Assembly: GCA_028693445.1 (NCBI GenBank)
Contig: JAQUVI010000003.1
Span: 101,212 to 165,211 of the forward strand
Origin: Candidatus Absconditabacteria bacterium
Lineage (GTDB): Bacteria > Patescibacteriota > Gracilibacteria > Absconditabacterales > Absconditicoccaceae
DNA length: 64,000 nucleotides
Direction of reading: 5' to 3'
Below the pieces are notes generated by a model, which was not told the origin of the DNA, did no database searches, and was given only the letters and a program-made list of their open reading frames with translations. Within the stretch, counting starts at the first letter, position 1. Every line of letters begins with the position of its first letter. Of this stretch, positions 1 to 11,183 are shown in pieces. The position numbers were made by a program, and so were the translations under genes.

Positions 1-2
1 AA

Positions 3-60
3 CATGATACTGCCTTGATGATAGATGAATTTTATTTGTTTTTTATTGCGAAATAAAAAC
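3..60. repeat. Copy 1 of a dispersed ~55-bp repeat
   Basis: The stretch beginning catgatactgccttgatga is nearly repeated at 54056-54110, just upstream of recX. Here it lies directly past the dnaA stop. Its distal part can fold into an A/T-rich hairpin on the minus strand, so it may serve as a dnaA terminator. Seen directly; function unknown. Confidence 0.6.
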
Positions 61-66
61 TTAAAA

Positions 67-1545
67 TTATCCACCCAACCATTCCATAAACACCTTATAA
101 TCATGCTGTATATCTTCATCATGTTTCAACTTTTTTTCGATATTATCTACTGCGTAAATTACTGAAGCATGGTTTTTACCACCAAAATAATCTCCTATTT
201 TTTCAAAGGTCCAATGAAAATGTTTTTTTGCTAAATGCATCAATAATTGTCTTGGTACCGTCACTTCTTTGGTTCTTGTTTCTGATTTAAGATCTGCTAC
301 AGAAATAGAATAATAAGACGCAACCATATCAACAAGCTGTCCAAAATTTTGAGATCATCTTATATTTACTACTTGTTCTTGTTGGCGAGTGGAATCTGGG
401 GTATATCAAAGTGTCTTTAGACACTCTACAACATCTTGTTCGCCAAGTTCTATATTGAGAATCTTTTTTCTAGTAAGCAAAATATTCAGTGCTCATTCGA
501 GCTCTCTCACATTATCTTTGATATATTTTGCAACCATATTAAGTAATTCAAAATCCATAGACTCACCTTTTGCTGCAAGCTTTGTTTGCAAAATAGCTAT
601 TCTTGTCTCGATATCTGGAGATTTAATATCTGCAACCAATCCCAGTGCAAAACGACTTTTAAGTCTTGGCTCTATATGTAAAAGCTCTTTTGGCGGACGA
701 TCAGAAGAAAGAATAACTTGTTTCTTTTGCGACTGAAAATCATTGAAAATCGTATGAAAAATTTCTTGAGTTTTTTCTTTATCTGCCAAAAATTGGATAT
801 CATCTATCATCAAAACATCTACTCCTTCAAATTTTTTGTAAAGATTGGGTAATTTATTTGTTCTAGTTGCAGATATTATCTCATCAATCAGCTTAGTTGC
901 TGGAAAATAAACAACAACTTTATCTGGATACATTTCCATAATTTCATTTCATATTGCTTGCATCAAATGAGTTTTTCCAAGCCCTACATTTCCATAAAGA
1001 AATAGTGGATTATATGCAGTTCCAGGTTGCTCAGCAACGGCTTTCGCCGCAGAAAAGGCAATTGTAGTTGCAGAACCTACTACAAATGTATCAAATCTAA
1101 ATATCGGTTCAAATAATATTCCAAAATGCTCAGTAAGTTCATGTTTAACATCTTTTTTGGACAACAAAGAAGTCTGGTTTTTATCATCAGTTACTTTGAG
1201 TATTTTTTTGAGATTCAATAAAAGATCGTTTCAATTAAGAAATGGCGGATATACAATAATTTTAATACCAAACTGTGGATTATAAAGAGATTCTATTGCT
1301 TCCTTGATAGACTTTTGAAAAAACTTTTTTACTTGAGTAAACACAAATTCATTGGAAACACCTATATAAACCATTTTTTCTTTTTCATCAATATCTACAA
1401 TTCCCACTTTATTGAGAAACGAGAAGATTTTTTTGGGATCATTAGAAGATGCCAACTGCAAAATCACCTTCTCCCATAAACTACGAAGATAAGTTATTTT
1501 TTGAGGATCATATTGTTGAGCCAAATCTATCAACATATCAAACAA
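67..1545 (-). CDS. dnaA: Chromosomal replication initiator DnaA
   Basis: DnaA binds DnaA boxes at the origin as an ATP-dependent oligomer, opens the duplex and helps load the helicase. The 492-residue reading frame holds an N-terminal domain (about 1-90), a linker, an AAA+ core with Walker A GNVGLGKT (about 185-192) and Walker [10 protein letters not shown] (about 244-252), and a C-terminal DNA-binding domain with [11 protein letters not shown], the counterpart of the usual RDHTTVLHA signature. The frame is continuous only if TGA is Gly; one such codon is at 1231-1233. ATG at 1545 is the natural start, because upstream sequence is a repeat array. No convincing DnaA-box cluster is visible nearby, so the origin is not placed here. 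Confidence 0.97.
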
Positions 1546-1560
1546 AGAATTAATATAAAA

Positions 1561-1705
1561 TTAGAATTTAGATTTTAGAGCTTAGAGCTTAGAACTTAGA
1601 ATTTAGAGCTTAGGACTTAGATTTTTCTACCTACTACCAACTAAGTTCTACCAACTACCAACTAAGTTCTACCAACTACCAACTAAGTTCTACCAACTAC
1701 CAACT
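1561..1705. repeat. Tandem heptamer array and 21-base repeat
   Basis: About 60 bases of tandem TTAGAGC/TTAGAAC/TTAGAAT-type heptamers are followed by about 3.5 copies of a 21-base unit built from ctaccaa and ctaagtt. The array fills the dnaA-Nudix gap and runs into the Nudix stop codon, so the last residues of that protein are repeat-encoded. Related arrays lie at 17166, 30808 and 57886. Confidence 0.85.
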
Positions 1706-2120
1706 TGATAGCTTCATAAGATTTTTTCAAAATATTTTTATCAGAATCAAAAGTCAACAATTTCATAGCATCTTGAAAGTTCTTCCAACAATAATTTTTG
1801 AGTTCTGCCTTTTGCAATACAATAGAGTCATCATATACTTCTCCCACAAAAAAGCCAACCCTTTTATTTATCAAGCCACCCTGCCTATCAGAAAAAGAAT
1901 AATAATGATCAAAATAAAGATTTGGAATAACATCTATATCAGACAATCATGTTTCTTCAAAAACCTCTCTTTTTGCTGTTTGCAAAGGCGTTTCTCAAGA
2001 TTCTATTTGCCCTTTGGGGAAAGATCGATGTCATCAAAGATGCTGAACCAACAAAAACATATATCATTTTCCATCCTTAAAAAAAGGAATTATACCGTAC
2101 GAATATTGCAAACCATCCAA
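1683..2120 (-). CDS. Nudix hydrolase, Ap4A/MutT type
   Basis: Nudix hydrolases cleave nucleoside diphosphate-linked substrates and clear damaged or signalling nucleotides. The Nudix box is exact (G-x5-E-x7-REV-x-EE-x-GL), read as GQIESGE, seven residues, then REVFEETGL. Two of its Gly codons are TGA, and a CGA at 2025-2027 gives the family Trp in GHWSFPKG. The opening SYGIIPFF motif is typical of diadenosine tetraphosphatase-like members. An upstream in-frame TAA at 2121 limits the start, leaving TTG at 2120 as the best candidate (145 residues). It starts 15 bases after the gene upstream, in the same operon. The last seven or so residues derive from the repeat array. Confidence 0.9.
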
Positions 2121-2135
2121 TTAAAATATAAAATA

Positions 2136-2534
2136 TTACAAATAAAAAATCTGACTTTTTATTTCACTCAAAATTGAATCAAATCACGGAATAGATTTTT
2201 CTATATATATTTGATCTTTTTTATCCAAAATAATATAAGAATTTTGATAATTCTGAGGCTCATTTTTTAATCAATAAACCAAAGCTTTTTTGGCAAAAAC
2301 AGTATTAGTTTGATAATCATAAAGTTTTCCAAAACTATCTCCAACCGATACAAAATCCTCCTGAGAAATCTTTCAAAGTAATAATTCTTGGAACATAATA
2401 AAAACAAACCCCTTTTCAAAAAAAGAAATCAATTTAACATTTGGCTTTTCAACCAATTTTTCTGCCAAACTTATATAGCTACTATTAAACGGAATTTGAA
2501 GCAAATCCAAAACCAAAGTAAATATTTTTATCAT
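2136..2534 (-). CDS. Uncharacterised 132-residue protein
   Basis: An open frame of 132 residues from ATG at 2534 to TAA at 2136, with in-frame TGA codons read as Gly. It has no signal peptide or membrane segment. The composition is mixed, with hydrophobic helices near the N terminus (MIKIFTLVLDLL) and a charged C terminus. It sits 8 bases after the SufB/D-like gene and 15 bases before the Nudix gene, so it is probably co-transcribed with both. I do not recognise the family. Confidence 0.75.
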
Positions 2535-2542
2535 ATTGCTTT

Positions 2543-3193
2543 TTAAAAGTTAAAAATAGAAACAATAATCTGATCAAAAATTTTTTGTTTTTCTTCACTA
2601 TCAACATCAGAAATAGTATCAAATATAGATTGCAATCCTCATCTAATTACAATTCACTGTGATTCTTGGATAGAAAGTCATTTCGCCATCATATAAAAAA
2701 GTTTATTCTCATCCAAAGTATGAATTTTGGCTCCATGAGAAGCTTTGACACGATGCGAATGCACATCCAAAACAGGACGGACAAAAAGTTTTTTTGGTAT
2801 TCACAAAAGGAATTGTTCCTCTGCCAGATGTCCTTCTACATCTTCCACATCTTTACCCACAACAATATTTCCATCCAAAGAGATATCAGAACCATCTTTT
2901 ACCACACAAAAAAGACGTACATTCGCAAAACTTTTATTGGCCAATAACGAAGTTACTACTTGGGATTTTACATCACCCACAAAAATCCCAAAAACCTCCA
3001 GACGCGAACCACTTCATTTTATATTAAATTTTATATCTACATCAGAATTATCGACTACAAAAACATATTTCACATCAGCATCAGAATCCAAATCTACGAT
3101 TTTTTTACCAGAAGTACTAGAAAAAACATCAAGCACCTGATGCTGACCGCCTTCTCAAAAATTTATCGGAAAAAAAGCATTATTTAATAGCAT
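2543..3193 (-). CDS. Short SufB/SufD-like protein
   Basis: SufB and SufD form the Fe-S cluster assembly scaffold with SufC. This 216-residue protein is dominated by beta-strand repeats rich in Val/Asp, then the SufBD core signature: SHGAKIHTLDENKLFY followed by MMAKGLS and a conserved QGIVIRG segment. It is about half the length of ordinary SufB or SufD and carries mainly the beta-helix core. No sufC, sufB or sufS is visible in this window, so the partner genes must lie elsewhere or the protein has another role. It starts 3 bases after the membrane protein gene upstream. Confidence 0.8.
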
Positions 3194-3196
3194 AAA

Positions 3197-3607
3197 TTAT
3201 TCTTCACGTGATTTAATTAAATTAACAAGATCTTCTTTGGATACTGATGGAGCGACTGATTCCTCTCAAATTTCATTTTCTTGATTATCCAAAGATCCAG
3301 AAAAGCCAAAAGAAGTGTCATCGCTTTCTTCCAAAGGACTTGCTTCTGGTAAAAAATAATCATCTTCCAATAACCCAGACAATTCTTCTTCCAAAATATC
3401 TTTTTCCAAAGTTTCTTCTTGTATTTCTCAAGTTTGAGACTCATTATCCAAATGTATAATTTCCTCGACTCAAATACTATTTAAATACTGTATATATTCC
3501 ACAAAATTTCATTTAAATCTAATCAAACCAAACAAAAATGCACCCAATAATGAAAAAAGCAATATCCAAAGCAAATACTTGATAAATTTACCCAAAAAGC
3601 TTGTCAT
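3197..3607 (-). CDS. Small N-terminally anchored acidic membrane protein
   Basis: A 136-residue frame starting at ATG 3607. The N terminus is basic, then one hydrophobic helix at about residues 11-29 (LLWILLFSLLGAFLFG). The remainder is a strongly acidic, probably disordered tail rich in Glu, Asp and Ser. This predicts a single-pass protein. It is the first gene of the minus-strand operon leading to dnaA and is divergent from the secreted protein gene at 3755. No family is recognised. Confidence 0.75.
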
Positions 3608-3696
3608 TACTATTTCAAAAAAATATAAAAAACAATTTCAGATTTTCTTATAAACTTTTTACAAAAAAAAACAAACACAAAGCAAATACAAATGGC

Positions 3697-3724
3697 TTGA
3701 CAAAAACCAGTAAATAATTAAAAT
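3697..3724 (+). promoter_or_regulatory. Sigma-70-type promoter for the Asp-rich secreted protein
   Basis: TTGACA at 3697-3702, a 16-base spacer and TAAAAT at 3719-3724, about 30 bases before the ATG at 3755. Consensus match by eye only. Confidence 0.6.
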
Positions 3725-3754
3725 AATAAAACATTTATACAATAACAAACACAC

Positions 3755-5599
3755 ATGAAAAAATTCTGATTTTGATTATTTCTTTTGGGTTTACTTTCTT
3801 TGGCAGGTACTACAACTCACGCAAATGATTGCAAACAAGTAGAATTTCCAAATTGATGAAGAGTTTGTGTAAATATCGAAAAAGAAAGTTCAGATACTTT
3901 CCAATTAGAAACTGATATCGAAAGAGGTAATGGAACACTACGATGCTGAATTCTTCTTGAAACAGAAAACAAACGAAAAGAAATCGCTTGATGCAATAAC
4001 GAATTTGAAGTATACAACCCTAAAGAACAAAATTTTGTATTGTATATCAGATTATGATCAGAATTTCCAAGTGACCGAGAAGGTAAGCCAAACAACAAAC
4101 CAGAATGGCTATCTCCGCAATGGATGTATGATTTTGACGAATGAGAACGATCATATTGATCTTCTTATGATGATGATGACGATGACGACGACGATGATTA
4201 TGATGATGTCGATAATTTCTATGTTACTACTGATGATTATTCTCCTGATACGTATCAACGAGTTGATCTTAGAATAAAAGCTCGTGACGATGACAACAAT
4301 ACTGTTGAAGACTATACCAATAATGTTGAATTTGTTGTTTATTATAGAACTTCTTCATCTTCTTCTTGGATAGAAACTTCTTCTTCTACGTATTTCGAAT
4401 TTGATGATGATTATGAAGATGGTTATGATTTCTCTTCTTCTGATAATGGTGATGTAACATTATCTGATGCTATCAGATTCAAAAGAGATTATGAATACAA
4501 AGTTGAAGTTATTGATGAAGACGATGATGATATCTCTTGATATAAAGTCTTTTATGTTGGAGATGATGACGATGACGACGACGATGATTATGATGATGTC
4601 GATAATTTCTATGTTACTACTGATGATTCTTCTCCTGATACTTATCAACGAGTTGATCTTAGAATAAAAGCTCGTGACAATGACAACAATACATTAACAA
4701 ATTATCGTGGTACTATAAAATTTGAAGTATATTATAGAACTTCTTCATCTTCTTCTTGGAGAGAAACTACCTCTTCTACATATTTCGAACTTAAATCTTC
4801 TTATGACAATACGTATACGTTCAGATCTTCTGATAATGGATATGCAACACTTTATGACGCTATCAGATTCAAAAGAGATTATGAATACAAAGTTGAAGTT
4901 ATTGATGAAGACGATGATGATATTTCTTGATATAAAGTCTTTTATGTTGGGGATGATGACGATGATGATAACGATGATTATGATAATTTCTATATTACTA
5001 CTGACGATTCTTCTCCTGATACTTATCAACGAGTTGATATTGGAATAAAAGCTCGTGATGACAACAATTATACATTAACAAATTATCGTGGTACTATAAA
5101 ATTTGAAGTATATTATAGAACTTCTTCATCTTCTTCTTGGAGAGAAACTTCTTCTTCTACGTATTTCGAATTAGATAATCAATATGAAGATGATTATACA
5201 TTTAGTTATTCTGATTATGGATATGCAACTTTATACAATGCTATCAGATTCAAAAAAGATTATGAATATAAAGTAAAAATCATAGATGACGACAACGAAG
5301 ATATGTACGGAGAAAAAATATTTTATGTAGGAAATGGTTCTTCTTGAATAGATTGATTTACTTCTACAGAAATAGAAAATATTCAGAAAGTTTACAATAT
5401 ACGAAATGAATTAATCAATAGTTTAAAAAGATCTTCTAGTAGTTTAAGATACAATCAAACACGAATTAATTTAAGTAATGATCTCAAAAAAGAAATGGGA
5501 AAAATCTTGGATGATGATGACGATAAAGAATATGATGATTATGAAGAATTTTGAGCAGCTTTCAATTATCGATATTCATACACACTCAGGAACAAATAA
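3755..5599 (+). CDS. Secreted protein with three Asp-rich extracellular repeats
   Basis: The 614-residue protein begins with a signal peptide (basic start, hydrophobic core, THA-ND cleavage-like site near residue 23). After an N-terminal domain it has three beta-rich repeats of about 127-130 residues starting near residues 153, 283 and 410. Each opens with NFYVTTDD (or NFYITTDD), contains TYQRVD and YYRTSSSSSW, and ends with FYVG. Poly-Asp linkers such as DDDDDDDDDYDD precede the repeats and may bind Ca2+. The first two repeats are close to identical at DNA level, which suggests recent duplication. Similar repeats occur in other CPR surface proteins as I recall; an adhesive or host-contact role is inference. 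In-frame TGA codons read as Gly. Confidence 0.85.
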
Positions 5600-5636
5600 A
5601 AAAAAGATTGCAAGCAAATATAAAATCATTAAATAT

Positions 5637-5668
5637 AAGCTATGAATATTTAGTTCATAGCTTTTTTT
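5637..5668 (+). terminator. Rho-independent terminator
   Basis: Perfect 10-bp stem AAGCTATGAA / TTCATAGCTT with a 7-base loop, followed by a T run. It ends the Asp-rich protein transcript; the next ATG lies at the end of the T run. Confidence 0.9.
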
Positions 5669-5669
5669 G

Positions 5670-6416
5670 ATGAAAAAAAAGACAAAAACAAACACTAAAA
5701 AAACCACAAATCGTGGAAGACCTCCCAAAAAATTTGTCTCCAAAAAACCTCAAATCAAAAGAGATAAACCAGGGAGACCAAAAAAACACGAAAAAATAAT
5801 ACTACCACAAATCCCAGAAAACAAAGAAAATAAAATAAAAGATATTATAATATGGATTTTATTTATTATATCTTTTTTGGTTTTTGGATTTTCTGTATAT
5901 ATAAGCCAAAAAGAAAAAATAAACTTGTTTTTTAACAACAAAAACTCTGAAACAAAAACGCAAGAAATTATTGTCGAAGAACAACCTATTGTTGAAAAAA
6001 ATATAGTTGCAGAAGAACTAGTAGAACCAACTCCAATTATCCAAGATCAAAGATATTCTATTTTACAACAAATATATTGAGCTTTTCAATCATCAAATTT
6101 TGATGAATTATATAATTATACAGACAACTCTCTCAAACAAAGTTCTGTATTCAAAACATATTTCTCTAGAAATCGACTCCAAAGATTTATCGACAATATA
6201 GATAATCAAAGTATAAACATCGAACTAATTGGAATCGACGAAGAACAATCCAAAATTTCATACAAACTAACATACTCTATAAAAAATGAACTGTTTATAG
6301 AAGAACGAGAAACTACTTTTGTAATCAGAAATAACGAACAAAAAATAGTAAAAATAATGTGTATCACAAAAGGTTGCTCCACAATGCCATTTTTCAACCC
6401 AGGGAAATATTTTTAA
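5670..6416 (+). CDS. Single-pass membrane protein with AT-hook-like N terminus
   Basis: A 248-residue protein. Residues 1-50 are very basic and hold RGRPPKK and KPGRPKK, resembling two AT-hook DNA-binding cores. A hydrophobic helix at about 59-79 follows, then an acidic linker and a C-terminal domain of about 110 residues that looks alpha/beta and could be NTF2-like, a weak guess. The predicted topology puts the basic arm in the cytoplasm, where it could touch nucleoid DNA, and the C-terminal domain outside. ATG at 5670 is preferred over the TTG just before it. Function is unknown. Confidence 0.75.
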
Positions 6417-6507
6417 TTTGAATTTATAAATTTAAAAAATCAAGAAAAATAAACAATCTTTTCAAATTAATTACAGCTGGAATGATTACGTTGACTAAGC
6501 AAGCCAC

Positions 6508-6582
6508 GGCCAAACAAAAATGGCGGACTTGTTTGGCCTAGACCTTTTTGGCTACTTTTTGCGGCAATGGTAAAAAGTAGCC
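6508..6582. repeat. Two adjacent inverted repeats
   Basis: GGCCAAACA (6508-6516) pairs with TGTTTGGCC (6530-6538), and GGCTACTTTTT (6550-6560) pairs with AAAAAGTAGCC (6572-6582). They occupy the gap before miaA and are more G+C-rich than the surroundings. This could be a terminator, a leader structure or a mobile hairpin element. Confidence 0.65.
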
Positions 6583-6620
6583 CAAGCGGAGCGTTAAATA
6601 TTTATATATAAAGTATATAT

Positions 6621-7577
6621 ATGGCAGAGATAGAAGATAAATATACAGATATATTACAGGATGTTTCAGCTTTTTGGAATAAGAATCCAAACGGAATTCT
6701 CGTAATTCGAGGTGCTACCGCCACAGGCAAAAGTAAACTTTCTATCCTTTTGGCAAAAGATATTCCAAGCGAAATTATTTCTGCAGACAGCAGGCAAATT
6801 TTTAGACATATGAATATTTGAACAGACAAAGTCCCATTAGAAATCAGAAATCAAATACCTCATTATCAAATAGATATTGTCGATCCTAACCAAACATATA
6901 CAGCAGGACAACGAAAACAAGACACACAAAAATATATAAATCAGATTTTAAATAATAATAAACTTCCTATTATTGTATGATGAACTGGATTATATATAGA
7001 TACTATTTACAAAAATTTTTCACTTCCAGAATCTTCTCCAAATCGAGAACTTAGAAAAGAACTAGAAGAAAAAGAGAAACAAGATCCTTGATATCTTTAC
7101 AAAGAACTCAGTAAAATTGATCCAGAAGAAGCACAAAAAATGCATCCAAACTCAATAAGATACTTGATAAGGGCTTTGGAAATCTTTTATACAACATGAA
7201 AAACAAAAACTGAAGGATTCTTCCAACAACCAGTAGAACAACCCTTATTTTTACTTTGATTACGAAGAGAAAAAGAAGAAACCAACAAAAAAATCAATGC
7301 CAGAATCAAACAAATGTTTCAAGAATGATTAATTGAAGAAGTTGATTGATTACTCAAACAATGATACCAACCAGATTTACAATCTATGCAAGGTATTGGA
7401 TACAAAGAAATTGTTGGCTATCTTCAGTGAGAATACAACAAAGAAAAAGCTCAAGAACTCCTCAAGAGAAACACACACCACTTGGCGAAAAAGCAACGTA
7501 CCCGATTTAGAAGATACATCGCCGAAGGCAAAGCTTCGCCAAAACCAAACGTAACTTACAAAACTTATTATCTATAA
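6621..7577 (+). CDS. miaA: tRNA dimethylallyltransferase MiaA
   Basis: MiaA prenylates A37 of tRNAs reading U-starting codons, using dimethylallyl diphosphate. The 318-residue protein has the P-loop GATATGKS (31-38), the ISADSRQIF motif, the VGGTGLYI motif (both Gly from TGA), and the QGIGYKEI segment. The C terminus includes KQRTWFRRY, where Trp is CGA, matching the conserved TWFR of the family. In this organism UGA is a sense codon, so A37 modification could also affect the UGA-reading tRNA-Gly; that is inference. ATG at 6621 gives the expected N terminus. Confidence 0.96.
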
Positions 7578-7596
7578 ATCAGAAGAACACCAAACA

Positions 7597-7744
7597 AAAA
7601 AACATTATTTTTTAAATGAGCGTTTTAAATTTTAGGTAAAAAATACGGCCGTAGGCAAAAGATACATGAAGCCGGTTTGCTTTGTAGATTTTAGCATTTT
7701 TTGCCGTAAAGAAATTTAACAGCGAATAAAAAATAATGTTTTTT
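7597..7744. repeat. 148-bp inverted-repeat element between convergent genes
   Basis: Perfect 18-base terminal inverted repeat: AAAAAACATTATTTTTTA (7597-7614) and its complement (7727-7744). Inside are further imperfect complementary segments around TACGGC/GCCGTA. The whole stretch could fold as one long hairpin, either a bidirectional terminator or a MITE-like element. Confidence 0.7.
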
Positions 7745-7759
7745 GAGAAAAGTGTTCTC

Positions 7760-9232
7760 TTAATTAAGAGTCACTTGAATATTATTTGCAAAATCATGCC
7801 AAGCTGGATCTATTACAGAAACTACAAAAGTTCTACCATCTGAAACAGGTTTTGCATAATATTCATAAGGTAAATCTACATTTTCTTTGATTTTACATTC
7901 ATATACAATAACTGAAGGTTCTGAGTCTATCAAGTCTTTTTTTGCATATTCAATAACCTTTGTTGCAACATAACAATTAATTCCAGCTGTATCCAAATTT
8001 TCGGAAACAGAATCAGATTTATATGATATTTTCGGAGATGGAAACGATATACTATGTCCTCTGCTTGATGTAAAAACAAGAGGTTTTTCTAAATTCAAAG
8101 AAAACTGATCAATATTTGTATCTACCAAACTAGGTTTATCTATTATTGGAGTTTCTACAATTTCATCTTGATCATCTCAAGTCAAAGTATTTTCTTGATA
8201 TACAAAAGATTTAACAGTTCAAAATGATGGTAAAGAAAGATCCAATAATATTGTACAATCAGCTGTTCATTTTTCCCAAATTCAAGCAAAAGTTACAGCA
8301 ATTTTACCTTGGTCCATAAACATTGTTGTTTTTTTTACTTCATTCATAACAATATTTCATTCTTTACAAATACTAGATATATTTGGTTCAATGACGTTTT
8401 TTATATATTCATTTGTAGGAACCACAAGATACTGATATAATTTTACTATTTCTTGTTCATCAACATCATTTATAAAATAACCAAATAATTCTTGATTAGC
8501 AAAAAACCAAGATTGGATTTCAGATAATTTATAAAAAACTGTTCAATATTTAGTGGTAAAAATCTTTTCACTTGAGTTTTTAAATGTTGTTGAAAGTTGT
8601 TTACAATCAGTATTATTATTTCATTTTTTACAAGAGAAATAGTCTATTGTTATATCTTGGTTATTAGTTAATGATTTTATTTTTAGATTATCTTTGCCAG
8701 TAGCCGTTATACTATATTCTTCAAAGAAACTAGGTGGTAAATAAAGTCACATTTCTGGTAAATATTGACCTGAAGGCAACATATCTCATGTTTCTATGCT
8801 ATCATCAATAAGGTTTTCATCAATTTGATCAATAATCTGAGTCACATCTATAATAAACAACCCTTGATGTTCTGTATCAACAAAACCATCTACAAGAATA
8901 GTACCAGAATATTGATTTAAATTAATTGTTTTACTTTTTAACCCAAAAACACCACTAGATAAGGTAGAAAGTTTGTGAGTATGCGTTACAAAATCTCAAT
9001 CTTGAGTAATAATTCATTCTACAGAAATTTCTTCACCCAAAATAAAATCAGTAGTGTGCTCTGTTTTTTCTAGAGAAAGACCAAAAAACTCCTCTATTTT
9101 ATCCCATTTACTAAAAACCAAAAACAAAAAGAACACAACAGATATCAATATAATCCAAAATGTATTAGGCGAACCGTGTTTGTGTGCAAAATTAGTAGGT
9201 AAATCTTTTGACGTAAAATGTTTTTTTTCCAT
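7760..9232 (-). CDS. Uncharacterised 490-residue membrane-anchored protein
   Basis: A single frame once TGA is Gly; I read through the middle section and found no TAA or TAG. The N terminus has a cytoplasmic stretch and one membrane helix at about residues 25-43 (FWIILISVVFFLFLVF). The remaining ~440 residues are extracytoplasmic, mixed alpha/beta, with few Cys. No catalytic motif or family signature is recognised. It is convergent with miaA and divergent from the MscS pair. Confidence 0.75.
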
Positions 9233-9425
9233 TATAAGAAAGAAATAATAAAACGTAAGTCAGACAAGTTTAAAAAAAGAAAACACATTTTCAATACAAG
9301 AATCATATCTATATAACATTTTATCATTTATGGCTATAAATTATCATCAAAAACAACTATTTTCTTTACATAAAGCGGTTTTGAGCGTATAATTAGATGA
9401 TTTATTTATTATATTTATCAAAACA

Positions 9426-10331
9426 ATGAACGAATGAGTTATAGGACAACAAGCAGAAGTTGATGTCTCTGCAATAGATATGCTAATGGATAATGTTGTA
9501 GTAACATATATTATCAAGATATTTTGAGCTATCTTGGTTATAATTTTTTTGTTAATGATATCAAAAATCGTTGCCAATATCGTAAGTAAAAGAATCGTAC
9601 AAAGCAGTACAGAATGAAATAAACACATAGATAAAATCTGAAAATTAATTCATGATATTGTATTCTATATTTTGGTAATTTTTTCTTTTTTTATTGGATT
9701 TGAAATTGTTTGATTTAATGTTGGTCTTATTATAGGTTGAATTTCTTTTTGAGTATGATTGGCCTTCAAAGAAATATTAGGAAATATGATTGCAGGAATG
9801 ATGATGCTTTACACAAAAGAGTTTAAGTTGGGAGATATAGTAGAAGTATATGCAGACCAAACATATTTTGGTAGAATAGAAGAAATAACTATAAGATATA
9901 CAATTATAAGAACTTTGGATCTCAGACAAGTTGTTTTACCAAACATGACGTTAATTACTGTTCCAATCAAAACATTTAGTTCTGAAGATCTAATAAAACT
10001 AAAAACAACATTTAAAGTACATTTCAACACAGACATACCAAAAGCTATTGAAATAATTTTGGAAACAATAAATAGCTTTTCTTTTGTAAAAGAGAAAGAA
10101 AATTCAAAAGTTTTCTTCTCACAATTTTTAGAAAGCAATATAGAGATCAAAGCTTTTTTCTATTTCGACCCTAAATGTGGAATAATACCAGATATTGCCA
10201 TATGAGAAATCAATTGAAAAGTAAATGAAGCATTCAAACAAAACAATATAGATATATCTTACGATATGGTTACTTTAACTTTTGAAGAACAAAAAGCAAA
10301 AACAGATATAATCCAAAATTTACAACAATAA
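9426..10331 (+). CDS. MscS-family mechanosensitive channel (first of two)
   Basis: MscS channels open under membrane tension to release solutes during hypo-osmotic shock. This 301-residue protein has three N-terminal hydrophobic helices (about 30-50, 75-95 and 100-120), the pore-lining Gly/Ala pattern GISFGVGLAFKEILGNMIAG, and the beta-domain signature GDIVEV with LPNMTLITVPIKTFS. Several glycines in the pore helix are TGA. It lies 15 bases upstream of a second, diverged MscS gene, so the two may form different or mixed channels. Confidence 0.92.
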
Positions 10332-10346
10332 TTTGTAAAATAAACC

Positions 10347-11183
10347 ATGAAAGAAAACATTATTTCAATTAGTTTAAATTATATACAACTACACTGACTA
10401 GAAATAGCAGGTAGATTGTTTTCTTGAATTGGTGTTTTTATATTGATCTACATAATAATTAAATACATAATAAACAAAGTAAAGAACAAAATAGAATGAG
10501 AATCCCTAATTTCTGATGATTATTCCAAAAAAAATTCTAAACTAGTTGGTTCAATACTGTTTATATTGTTGATGATTTTCAATATTTTAGCAACATTTGA
10601 AATAATCTGATTCAACACCGCAATAATTATGTGATGAATATCATTGAGTATATGATTCGCTATGGAAACTACTATTTGAAATCTAGTTTCTTGAGTTTTT
10701 ATTTTAACCAACAAAAAAGTAAAATTAGGTGATTTTGTGGAGTTTTTATGAAAATTAAAAATTAGATGAACCATCGAAGAAATAAACATAAGATACACAG
10801 TTATAAGAAGTTTTGATAAAAGAAGAATAATCATACCAAATAGTGTAATAGCAAAAACACCTATCAAAACGCTTAAATCAGAGCCCTTACTCAAATGAGA
10901 AATAGAATTCAAAGTGTCTCGCAAAACCTCTTTCGATGATATAAAACAAACATTTAAACAAATCATATCTCAAAATACAAATCTAGTATACCCCGAATAT
11001 AGTTCAATAATAATAGAGTCTTTTTGAAGTAAATGATTACATTTAAAGTGATACTTTTTCTGCAGCCCAGCGAAGAAAATGCCTCTAGCTATCGCCAGAG
11101 AAATAAGAAGTGAATTTGTAAAACAACTGAAAACAAAAGGAATAGAAATTCCCTACAAACATATGACAGTTTCAACAGAATAA
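10347..11183 (+). CDS. MscS-family mechanosensitive channel (second of two)
   Basis: A 278-residue paralogue of the gene before it, with the same architecture: N-terminal hydrophobic helices, pore segment GGISLSIGFAMETTIGNLVSG, then GDFVEF and IPNSVIAKTPIKTL in the beta domain. The two are clearly diverged, so the duplication is old. The stop overlaps the base of the following terminator. Confidence 0.9.

Noticed and set aside
1..66. Replication origin next to dnaA
   Set aside because: Only one weak DnaA-box-like sequence (ttatccacc) is seen, inside the dnaA stop region, and no cluster or AT-unwinding region is clear.
67..1545. dnaA and dozens of other genes appear split into several ORFs
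   Set aside because: The breaks are all TGA codons at conserved Gly positions, so they are sense codons in this organism and not pseudogenes.
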